A DNA stretch of 64,000 bases from Bin87 sp965220505 (lineage in GTDB: Bacteria; Chloroflexota; Dehalococcoidia; Lucifugimonadales; UBA3495), in assembly GCA_965220505.1 (NCBI GenBank), contig CBDCQE010000003.1:558001-622000 (forward strand). Direction: 5' to 3'. The position numbers were made by a program, and so were the translations under genes. The notes beneath the pieces were generated by a model. The model worked only from the letters and a program-made list of their open reading frames with translations. It ran no database searches and was not told where the DNA came from. How positions within the stretch are numbered: the first letter of the stretch is position 1; each line of letters starts with the position of its first letter. Positions 9,614 to 17,996 of the stretch are shown one piece after another.

Positions 9614-12600
9614 TTGCCTGATCCGCCATCAGTTGCCGGCACGCCCGATACATCGATTCAAAACGCGCTCGGCTGATCTCGTGCAAACTGTAGTCCGCTT
9701 CTTCGAACCTGGCGATAACCTCTTCCAGCGCCCGTTGGTCCAGGGGGAACCCGCTGGCCACGGCCAGCGCCTCCACCTCCCGGGGGGTTGCCTGGTCGGG
9801 AATGTTGGGCACCTGCTCGCGAACCCATATCAGGAAGTCGTTGTAGCGACGCACCACGTCTTCGCGGAACTCCACCAGCTCGATCTGTCGAGCCGTGGAT
9901 GCGGGCAGATAGTCCAGATCGCCGGCGAAATCCGCCTCTATTTGGTATGACCCGGGAACGGGTCCAACCAGGTCGGTATAACCAGTGCCGGAGGCATCGG
10001 TGATAACCTCAATCGGCTGATCCGTCTCTCCAATGGACACTATGAGGCGGCGTCCTGTCACCGGCCGCCCGTGGATGTCCGCCAAAAGAAATTCCACCGC
10101 CATTTTTTCGTCGGTACCCCAGATATCGGGCAGATCATCCGCTGATTTCCGTATGTTCACCGCCAGCACGGTGGGGACCGGTCCTCGCAGTACAAACTCT
10201 TCGCTGGCTGAAGATGGCGCATAGCGTTCGTCTCCCTGGAAGCGCGCGGAGACGCGGTGGGTTCCCTCTTCAGCACCGGACCAGGTGCCTACGCACCTGC
10301 CTTCCATGTCGGTGGTCAGCAGCATGGGGTCGTCAGAATCCCCCCACACCAAGTACAAATCCATACCAGCCAGCGGGTTCTCATCCACGGAAGTCAGCCT
10401 GCATTCGGCGCGAACGATCTCACCCAGTCGCCAGATCCGGTCGGTTCCAGGCGGCAGATCCGGGAAGTGTATGGCTAATTTGGTGTCCGCCGTCGGCTTC
10501 GGCTCTGTCCCTGCGGTCAACTGGGCTGGCTTCCCATCCCGTTCTGCACGGCCGGTTTCCTCCAGATGATCACCCGCGCGAGAAACCGGGGCTGCGGCCC
10601 CAACGGTAGGTGGATCGTTGACAGAGCCTTCTCCGCGCCGGCGAACCGGGGCGAAGGAAAGCCGCTTGCGTCCCATGACGTAAGCCAGCGAGGTGCACAG
10701 GACAAGGGCCAAGGGGAGGCCCACCCAGAGGAGCCAATCGAACGCGGGTGGCGCGACCGGCAGTCCCAACGTATAGACTACGGGAAGATGCCATTGGTCG
10801 CCGTCAAACCGCAGGGTCAGCGGGATCACTTCAGGCTCAGCCACATCAGGGATCTGTATTGTGAAAACGGCCGCGCCGTCAACGTCGCTCGCCGCTTGTT
10901 CATCTTCACCATATCGCAGGACAGCGCCGGCAATTCCCTTTCCTCGGTCATCCAGCAGCCGGGCTCCCAGCTGAAGCGGCTCACCCGGCCTGACCGGTTC
11001 CAGCGGTACGACGATGATGCTGGTGGTAGATACAACCTCAATGGCGGCGTCGACGGAGGTTTCCAGCTCCGGAGCGGCTATCTCCAGCGCCATCCGGCCA
11101 TTGTCCACATCGTCTTCTACCGGGAACGCTACCTCGAACGAACCGGCGGCATTGGTGCGACCGGCTATCTTTCCACCATCTGGTCCGGTCACAACAACTT
11201 CGACGTCACGCGCAGCCTGGCTTCCGACTACCACCGTTCCGCGCAGTATGAGGTCTTCTCCGCGGGAGATCGTCTCCGGGGTATCCACTGCGATTTGGAC
11301 TTTGGACACCTCGATCGTCCACAACCTCCGGGACGGCTCCAAGTCGGGGGTGCCAGCGAACCCGATCTCCACGGTGACCTCGCCCGCAACGTCAAACACT
11401 CGCTCCCAGTGGAAGGAACCGTCGGCGTCGGTATCGACCACCGTGCCAGCTCCGTCCATCACTCCCACTCCGACTTGCGAACCCGGCAAGGGTCTGCCAT
11501 CGGTCCCGGACAATTTTCCGGTCAGGCCGTAGGGATGCCCCACCCGGGCGACCCGGTCTCCGTCGAGAGCGATTGAAACCGGCTCGAGGACTTTGATGGA
11601 GGTCTGGTACGAAGAGGGTTCGATATCGCCGCCGCCGCCAAACGTAGCCACCAACGCATGGATACCGGTGTCGTGGATTGCTCCGCTAATCTGGAAAGCC
11701 CCCCGCTCATCGGTAGTGGCTGAATGAGGCGGACTTCCAGCCAACGCGATAGCGACATCTTGCCCGGCCAATGGGTGACCGCGCGTGTCCTGCAGATGGC
11801 CCTCAATGGGGAAATCTTCATTGAGACGTACTTGTGGTAGTCCCTCTATCTCCAACACGCTGGGCATGGTGGCGCTGAGGACGAGCTGAGCCTCGTTCCC
11901 CAGAAGGAAATCCGATTCCACGAATCTCGCCCCAACCGTGTGTTCGCCCGTCTCTACGAAAGTATGCGTGAATTCGAACCGGCCGGTGGCGTCGGTATAG
12001 GCTGGCGAGGCGAGCTGACCATCAATGGAGATTTGGATTTCCTGGTCGGCCAGGCTACCGGCGACCTCCTCCGCCAATTGGCCCGAGAATTGCGCAATGG
12101 TGTCCACCGAAACTTCGGACGGCCCAGCCAGTTGCAGGCCGGTGCCGGAGTACACTTTGATTTCCGGATCGCTCCAGGACTCTTCGTATTCGGAATTGCC
12201 TATAGCGTGGGCGATGAGTTGATAGCCGCCGCGAGCGAACCGGGTGGGCAGATGGACTTCCACCGAATAGCGGCCGCGCTCGACGGCGCCTGTCCCGATC
12301 TTGATCCCACCGTTCTCTTTTTTCTCATTGATGAAGATCTCCACCTCCACACCGTCCACCGGCGCGCCAGAGGCGGTAGTGACGGTCCCGCCGACTGTGA
12401 AAGGCGCTCCCAGTCGGGTCTGGGCTGGCCACTGGGAAATTTCGGTAATCGTCTCTTGCGGGCCTTGGGGTTGGCTTTGCTTTTTCTCGGTTTCAGAGCT
12501 GTCTTGGTCCTCAGGCTGGGGGTCAGGAGACTGTGATTCGTTCGCCGCTGCATCGGGCGTTTCGGAACTCCGGAACGTCGCTCCGCCCCCTCCTGTAGGC

Positions 12601-15600
12601 TCAAAGGTGATCCATCCTAGGCCCTCGAACGGGACTTCAGCCCACTGATGGGCTTGGTTGGAATAGACCGTCCGCGACTGCTGCGTCGCACCGATGGCCC
12701 AGCCGGAGACCACCCTGGCCGGCAGTCCGACGGATCGAGCCAGAACCACGAAGGCGCTGCTGAACTGGCCGCAGGTTCCCTCTTTCGCTTCAAACAGGAA
12801 CCAGTCCACCGGGTCGTGGTCGAGCGGCGGTGCGTCGGTGTTTTCGGAGGTATAAGCATAGGCGTAGTTGCTGCGCAGGAAGTGCTCGATGGCCCTGGCC
12901 TTTAGATAGGCACTGTCGTGCCCTGAAGTAATATCCAAAGCCAGGTCCTGGATTCGTGACGGGAGATCCTCCGGCAGTTGGGTGTAAGCAGCGTCTGCCA
13001 GCGGCGTGGCGCCCACCAATTGATCCCGTGGAAACTCAACGTGTTGTGCGATCCAGGAATATTCGGTTGGGTTACCTGCGGAGACGAAGGTGGCGCTGAA
13101 GGGAGCGTAAGACCCGTCAGTCATAATCTGGTCCGCGCGCAACGACATGGGCTTGCGACCGGCGGGGATGCTGCCCACCTCCGGGTGAGCCGAAACCTCA
13201 ATCCGGTCAAGGCCCAGCAGCGTGCTGTATCCCGGCTTGGGCCAAGCCAACAGGCCGGCTGCTGCCCTTGGAGCCATAGGGAACCCGGACAGGTCCCAAT
13301 GAGATCGATTGCGTTCCACCAGGACCGGCAACCCGTCTCCCTGCCGGTATGGCAGTTGCACCGGATCGACCTGGCTCCAGCCTCCGCCCGAATAGAGCTC
13401 GCCGGTCGCCGTGCGCAGATACCCAGCGCTGACCCCGCCGGTGACTTGGAACACGGGTACGGGTGGAAGCTCGCGGGCTTGCCGTGTGGTGGTCCCTGGA
13501 ACACACCATAATCCAGAAGCCCCGTTGACCAAAACGCTTCCGTTCTCCAACGCGGTAATCTGAGCGCCAATCTCCGCCAGGGCTTCCGCCGCGTCCTGGG
13601 GATTACGGGACGGATCTCCTTCCAGGAGTCCCTGCAATTGATCGGCGACGGGCGTACCACCCCTACCGGCGCCGCCCAACTGTTGCTCAATAGCCCGCGC
13701 CAGGTCGGGATTGTCGGCCGCTATTTCCTCCAGCACCGCGCTGGCGGCAGCGTCGCCGGCCGTTTCCGCGGCATCATCTAATGCGTCCTCAAACCCGGGA
13801 GTCCGCCCCGGCGCGCCGGCCGGAGCGGTCGGTTCAAACGTTACCCACCCCAACCCGTCGAAGGCCACCTCCGCCCACTGGTGGGCCTGATCGACGTACA
13901 CCGTCTGCCAATCCTCCTGAGGGGACACGGCCCATCCCGACACTACTCGCGCCGGTATTCCCGCCGCCCGTGCCAGGATAACGAAAGCGCTGCTGAACTG
14001 TCCGCAGGTGCCTTCTTTTGCCTCAAACAAGAACCAATCGATGGGATCCTGACCAATGGGTGGCTGTGCGCTGCCTGGTTCGGCGAACGCGTAAGCATAA
14101 TTGGTGCGGAGATACGATTCTATGGCTTTAGCTTTGGCGTATGGCGCGGCGTGATCACGGGTAATTCGCGAAGCCAAAGACTTAACCCGGGAGGGCAGGT
14201 TGTCGGGCAGTTGCGTAAACGCTGGGTCGTCGGAGAGCGAGGCTTGGGCCAGCCTGTCGACGGTCGGACGAAGCGTTTGAGCCGACCAGGAATACGTGCT
14301 CCGCGGTCGATTGCTCCGGAAAGTGACGCTGAAAGGCCGGTAGTGCCCATCGGTTGAAATGTGCCTCGTTCCCAAAGAGATCGGCCACGGCCCCGCCGGC
14401 AATGGGTCATCAGAGGCAGACGATACCGTTATCCGATCCTCGAAAGATTGCAGTCCGATAGCGCTGGTGGGCCACGCCAACGAAGCCGACTGCGGATTCG
14501 GATTTCCGGTACTAAGGTTGCCAAGATGGTCGGGAAGTAGTCGGTTAACCAAATCGCTGGTTCCCTGCCGGGCTTGGTAGGGTAATTCCACCACGGTTGA
14601 ACTGCGCCAAACGCCATTCTGGTAAACATCGCCCACGGCAGCCCTGAAGTATCTCGTGTTGGCCGAACCGCGGGCTTCAAACACCGGAATGCGCGTGGGC
14701 GCAGCAGCCTGGGCGGCGCTGGCCCCGACCACCAGAGCTTTCACGGCTTCGTTCTTGACCACCAGCCGGCCGCCATTTTCCAATGTGGTGATCTCGGCTC
14801 CCAGCACCGCCAAAGCATCTTCCGCCGTATCCCGCACCGTCGGGTCCGTGTCCGAAAGGGCTTCGGATATTCCCGGTATCGCCTCGTCACGCTCCGTATC
14901 TGCCAGGCCACGAACGGCGGAGATCCGCACTTCAGGGGCTGTGTCCGATGTGGCTGCCATCGCCAGGGGTTTAAGAACCGAGTCATCATCCACTGAGCCG
15001 AGAGCCTGACCTGCAGCCGAGCGTACCGAGACGGAATCATCAGAACGGAGAGCCTCGGCCAGGGGCTTCGTTACCCGAGATGCCGGCAATGGAGATTTCT
15101 TGCTGAATCGGGCCAGATCCTTTGCTGCGGCCACGCGACCGCTTATCGACGGATCCGTATGGAGGATGTGCGCTAACCGTTCAAGCTCCGCTTCCCAGAC
15201 GCCCGGCCGGTTCGCCCGCGCTCGCGCTCCTCGTGATCCGGTTGGATCGAATATGACCCAACCCAAGTCTTCGAAACCGACTTCCGCCCACTGGTGCGCC
15301 TGGTCCGAAGTCACCGTTTGCTCAACCCCGACCTCGGCAATCGCCCACCCGGAGGCCACTCTGGCTGGGATCCCCACCGACCGCGCCATCACCACGAAAG
15401 CGCTGCTCAGCTGACCGCTGGTACCCTGGCGGCTGTCGAAGAGAAACCAGTCAACGGGGTCCTGATCCAGGGGGCGCTCGGGGGTCTGGGAGTCGGTGAA
15501 GCCATAGGCATACTCACGCAGCAGAAAATCCTCGATCGCCCGCGCTTTCAGATAAGGGTTATCGTATTCGGCGGTGACTTGGCGGGCCAGATCCCGGACC

Positions 15601-17060
15601 CGGGACGGCACGTTTGCCGGAAGACCCAGATAAGCCTCGTCGGATGTCGGCGCCGCGTCGAGCAACTGTTCCTGGGAAAACTCCGGCACCTTGGAAACCC
15701 AGGAGTAGTGGCTCGGTGTCAACTCAGTATCGAAGGTACCGGCGAATGGGGCGTAACTGCCGTCGTCACTCACCAGGTCCAGGTTCAGGGAAACCGCTAA
15801 CGGCCCTATCGGCAGAGAACCGCCGGGCGCGTGCGCAGCGACCGTGATCTCCTGATCGCGATTGGCGTGATCCGGCGCGATCCAATTGTGGGACAAAAGC
15901 CCCGATTCTGGCTCCGGAGGCGGAACGGTGTTCTCGGATGAGGGGTCAACCATCCCGTGAACCACCAGAGACCGCACATCCTCACCTGCCGAGTAGGGCA
16001 ATTCCAATGGATTGTGCTGTGTCCAGGCCCCGCCGGTATAGGCATCACCAATCGCCGTGCGCAGGTAGCCGGTTTCGGTGGCGCCCCGGACCGAGAATGC
16101 GGATACCGGTTCGGGCGGACCGATTTGCCTGGCGGTGACACCCGGCACTGAATAGACGCTCCCAGCCCATTCGACCAAAAAGCCTCCGGTCTCCAAGCCG
16201 GTCACTTCGGCCCCGATTCCCTCCAGGGACGCCGCCGCGCTTCCGGCGGTCTCGGGGTCTGGGCTTCCCAAATCCAAAACAAGGTCTTGCACTGCATCCG
16301 GGCCGGGCGTTCCATCGGGGTTATCCTCCAGGCTGGGCGAGGATAGATCGGGCGCGGCGTCCGGCTCAGGCGCTATTTGGGCAGGACCCACCGCGACGGG
16401 TCCCTGCCCCTCAGGCACGTATTCTTGAACGATCTCCTGATACGCCAACACCGGTTGCAGTCTCGCGGGCCGGTCAAACAGGTTCAAACCCCGGATCGCA
16501 TCGGATGCGAACATTCCGAACCACAAGGCTATGATCAGCCAGACCAGAACCGGGAGAATGACCAAACGAGGTCTGACTATACCCACTACCGCCACCGAGA
16601 GAATGAACGCGGCCAGCAGCGCTAGCCCCAAAGGCTCGACCCCAATTAGATCGATCTGATGTTGGTCGTAGGGCAGGTCTCCATAGGGAAGACTCCGTTG
16701 CGTCGCCGCGGCCGCGCCCAAGTACAGTGCCAGGGCAAAAAACGCCGCGGCACAGACAACACTCAATAATCCCGTCAAAAGACGTTTGCCCCTCGGCTCT
16801 TTCAACCGTTGCCAACTCAGCCAGGCTGTTCCCACCGCCAGCGCCAAGCACAAGAACGACGCGAACACGGCGGTGAGTTGAGCGCCGCTCAAGACCTCTA
16901 GCTGAGTCGCCGACGTATCCGACCGGGCCAGCAGTCCCGTGTCGTCTGGGGACTGGAGACCTGCGAAGAGGTTGAACAGAAAGATAAAGCAACCCAGCGC
17001 AGCAGCCAGGATGAGCAACAAGCCCAGGTGGGGCAACAATTGCTTGACGGACGACGGCAT
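9600..17060 (-). CDS. Giant membrane protein with three transglutaminase units, HEAT repeats, Ig-like domains and DUF4129
   Basis: A 2486-residue product. The first 220 residues hold about five membrane helices. Three related units of 350-450 residues follow, starting near residues 283, 757 and 1164, each with a transglutaminase core. The nucleophile motif is GTSGQ at Ser548 in unit 1, but GTCGQ at Cys1019 and Cys1430 in units 2 and 3. All three keep QAHQWAEV and an F-D/E-PT motif. HEAT-like repeats occupy about 625-755. Several Ig-like domains run from 1545 to 2100, with a TM helix at 2105-2133. Two more Ig-like domains and a DUF4129-like C-terminus (VRRYNDFLIWVREQ) follow. Units 2 and 3 are probably active outside the membrane on envelope proteins or peptides. 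Unit 1 is probably inactive. It is the first gene of the operon. Confidence 0.9.
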   Translation of the reverse strand: MPSSVKQLLPHLGLLLILAAALGCFIFLFNLFAGLQSPDDTGLLARSDTSATQLEVLSGAQLTAVFASFLCLALAVGTAWLSWQRLKEPRGKRLLTGLLSVVCAAAFFALALYLGAAAATQRSLPYGDLPYDQHQIDLIGVEPLGLALLAAFILSVAVVGIVRPRLVILPVLVWLIIALWFGMFASDAIRGLNLFDRPARLQPVLAYQEIVQEYVPEGQGPVAVGPAQIAPEPDAAPDLSSPSLEDNPDGTPGPDAVQDLVLDLGSPDPETAGSAAASLEGIGAEVTGLETGGFLVEWAGSVYSVPGVTARQIGPPEPVSAFSVRGATETGYLRTAIGDAYTGGAWTQHNPLELPYSAGEDVRSLVVHGMVDPSSENTVPPPEPESGLLSHNWIAPDHANRDQEITVAAHAPGGSLPIGPLAVSLNLDLVSDDGSYAPFAGTFDTELTPSHYSWVSKVPEFSQEQLLDAAPTSDEAYLGLPANVPSRVRDLARQVTAEYDNPYLKARAIEDFLLREYAYGFTDSQTPERPLDQDPVDWFLFDSRQGTSGQLSSAFVVMARSVGIPARVASGWAIAEVGVEQTVTSDQAHQWAEVGFEDLGWVIFDPTGSRGARARANRPGVWEAELERLAHILHTDPSISGRVAAAKDLARFSKKSPLPASRVTKPLAEALRSDDSVSVRSAAGQALGSVDDDSVLKPLAMAATSDTAPEVRISAVRGLADTERDEAIPGISEALSDTDPTVRDTAEDALAVLGAEITTLENGGRLVVKNEAVKALVVGASAAQAAAPTRIPVFEARGSANTRYFRAAVGDVYQNGVWRSSTVVELPYQARQGTSDLVNRLLPDHLGNLSTGNPNPQSASLAWPTSAIGLQSFEDRITVSSASDDPLPAGPWPISLGTRHISTDGHYRPFSVTFRSNRPRSTYSWSAQTLRPTVDRLAQASLSDDPAFTQLPDNLPSRVKSLASRITRDHAAPYAKAKAIESYLRTNYAYAFAEPGSAQPPIGQDPIDWFLFEAKEGTCGQFSSAFVILARAAGIPARVVSGWAVSPQEDWQTVYVDQAHQWAEVAFDGLGWVTFEPTAPAGAPGRTPGFEDALDDAAETAGDAAASAVLEEIAADNPDLARAIEQQLGGAGRGGTPVADQLQGLLEGDPSRNPQDAAEALAEIGAQITALENGSVLVNGASGLWCVPGTTTRQARELPPVPVFQVTGGVSAGYLRTATGELYSGGGWSQVDPVQLPYRQGDGLPVLVERNRSHWDLSGFPMAPRAAAGLLAWPKPGYSTLLGLDRIEVSAHPEVGSIPAGRKPMSLRADQIMTDGSYAPFSATFVSAGNPTEYSWIAQHVEFPRDQLVGATPLADAAYTQLPEDLPSRIQDLALDITSGHDSAYLKARAIEHFLRSNYAYAYTSENTDAPPLDHDPVDWFLFEAKEGTCGQFSSAFVVLARSVGLPARVVSGWAIGATQQSRTVYSNQAHQWAEVPFEGLGWITFEPTGGGGATFRSSETPDAAANESQSPDPQPEDQDSSETEKKQSQPQGPQETITEISQWPAQTRLGAPFTVGGTVTTASGAPVDGVEVEIFINEKKENGGIKIGTGAVERGRYSVEVHLPTRFARGGYQLIAHAIGNSEYEESWSDPEIKVYSGTGLQLAGPSEVSVDTIAQFSGQLAEEVAGSLADQEIQISIDGQLASPAYTDATGRFEFTHTFVETGEHTVGARFVESDFLLGNEAQLVLSATMPSVLEIEGLPQVRLNEDFPIEGHLQDTRGHPLAGQDVAIALAGSPPHSATTDERGAFQISGAIHDTGIHALVATFGGGGDIEPSSYQTSIKVLEPVSIALDGDRVARVGHPYGLTGKLSGTDGRPLPGSQVGVGVMDGAGTVVDTDADGSFHWERVFDVAGEVTVEIGFAGTPDLEPSRRLWTIEVSKVQIAVDTPETISRGEDLILRGTVVVGSQAARDVEVVVTGPDGGKIAGRTNAAGSFEVAFPVEDDVDNGRMALEIAAPELETSVDAAIEVVSTTSIIVVPLEPVRPGEPLQLGARLLDDRGKGIAGAVLRYGEDEQAASDVDGAAVFTIQIPDVAEPEVIPLTLRFDGDQWHLPVVYTLGLPVAPPAFDWLLWVGLPLALVLCTSLAYVMGRKRLSFAPVRRRGEGSVNDPPTVGAAAPVSRAGDHLEETGRAERDGKPAQLTAGTEPKPTADTKLAIHFPDLPPGTDRIWRLGEIVRAECRLTSVDENPLAGMDLYLVWGDSDDPMLLTTDMEGRCVGTWSGAEEGTHRVSARFQGDERYAPSSASEEFVLRGPVPTVLAVNIRKSADDLPDIWGTDEKMAVEFLLADIHGRPVTGRRLIVSIGETDQPIEVITDASGTGYTDLVGPVPGSYQIEADFAGDLDYLPASTARQIELVEFREDVVRRYNDFLIWVREQVPNIPDQATPREVEALAVASGFPLDQRALEEVIARFEEADYSLHEISRARFESMYRACRQLMADQASDGH

Positions 17061-17172
17061 AAGCGGATGATACCAGAGCGCATACTAGCGTTTCGGAAAT
17101 CAAGGCATGGCGCAATACGGCTCCCAACATTGCGCGCTTCTGGCCGTCTCGCCGAGTTTGACCAATGATAGC

Positions 17173-17201
17173 TCGAGGCAGCGACGTCCTCGCTGCCTCG
17201 A
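17173..17201. terminator. Perfect 12-bp hairpin, probable terminator
   Basis: Arms TCGAGGCAGCGA and TCGCTGCCTCGA are perfectly complementary around a 5-nt loop. The hairpin lies 130 nt downstream of the small membrane protein gene and 110 nt upstream of the giant transglutaminase gene, both on the minus strand. No U-tract follows, so it could be a rho-assisted terminator or an attenuator. The rest of 17061-17330 shows no gene. Confidence 0.5.
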
Positions 17202-17330
17202 CCCGCCATAATGTCACGATACACAGTGTGAACAGGCTCTAAGCATTTGAATTCCTCCGTTCCTTGCTAAAAGCCACGAGAATCGACGCCTGGAATTCCA
17301 AGATTTTGCGCGGCGCCATTTGTCTGCTAT

Positions 17331-17750
17331 CTACCTCTTTGGTAGAAGCGTCGTTACGAAACCTCCCAAACCGGTGAACAGGGGAAACAAGGTCAGCAGC
17401 CCAAGAGGAAACCAAAGTCTGGCCGGATAGAAGACATACCAGGAGTAGAAACCCCAAAGGGAAAGCAGCCCTGCGATTATGCCGACTGCGACGATTGCTC
17501 TCTCGCGTGCAACCGCACCACCAACGATGCCGCCGGCGAAACCGCCCAGAGCGCTGCCAACCAGTACCAGCAGCAACGAATTTGCAGCGGTCGTGGCCAC
17601 CCGCAACGCCGTAGCTTCGGGGGTTTGAGGGTCCATCAATTCTGGTGGAGTGGGGTACAGGCGGTTCGCAAGCATACCCAGAAGAAAAAAGACCCCTTGG
17701 CTTGCGATCAAGCCCGCAATCACGGCAACTATGGTTCGCCACCAGCTCAT
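17331..17750 (-). CDS. Small four-helix membrane protein
   Basis: A 139-residue, strongly hydrophobic protein with about four helices. The first is VAVIAGLIASQGVFFLLG, followed by a glycine-rich helix pair (GSALGGFAGGIVGGAVA) and a last helix near the C-terminus. I cannot assign a function. The frame is open further upstream, but the ATG at 17750 has a good GGAGGAG site 6 nt before it and is the likely start. The upstream 60 or so codons read like non-coding Arg/Pro-rich sequence. Confidence 0.7.
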   Translation of the reverse strand: MSWWRTIVAVIAGLIASQGVFFLLGMLANRLYPTPPELMDPQTPEATALRVATTAANSLLLVLVGSALGGFAGGIVGGAVARERAIVAVGIIAGLLSLWGFYSWYVFYPARLWFPLGLLTLFPLFTGLGGFVTTLLPKR

Positions 17751-17947
17751 CTGACTACTCCTCCGGCCACCTTGTCGTAGAACACCACCGCCGTCTGGAT
17801 CGGGAACTGGATGAAGCCCAGGAGACGCAAGTTGGCCAGCATGGAGGTCGCATCGAACAGCGACGGCTGTAGGTCTCCGACCTGCTGGTGGGCAACAGCG
17901 ACTTGCCGCATCTGGCCCAGGCATCCCGACCGGATTGTGAACGACAT
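17747..17947 (-). CDS. Possible small protein overlapping the next start
   Basis: A 66-codon frame that ends in a TGA overlapping the ATG of the downstream membrane protein. It includes MLANLRLLGFIQFPIQTAVV, a plausible short amphipathic segment. The overlap is the only real support. There is no ribosome binding site, and its beginning lies in the hairpin that follows the repeat-protein gene. I recognise no family. Confidence 0.25.
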   Translation of the reverse strand: MSFTIRSGCLGQMRQVAVAHQQVGDLQPSLFDATSMLANLRLLGFIQFPIQTAVVFYDKVAGGVVR

Positions 17948-17981
17948 GGAGCCGGTAGAGCGTCGCCACCCCACCGGCTCC
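17948..17981 (-). terminator. Hairpin downstream of the smaller repeat protein
   Basis: Inverted arms GGAGCCGGT and ACCGGCTCC (9 bp) enclose a 16-nt loop that itself contains GCCACCCC. It begins 16 nt past the stop codon of the minus-strand repeat-protein gene. The sequence from here through the stop codon resembles the equivalent segment after the larger repeat-protein gene at 24138-24190, so the 3' ends of the two genes share ancestry. Confidence 0.45.
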
Positions 17982-17996
17982 GTTGTCATGCCGCGC

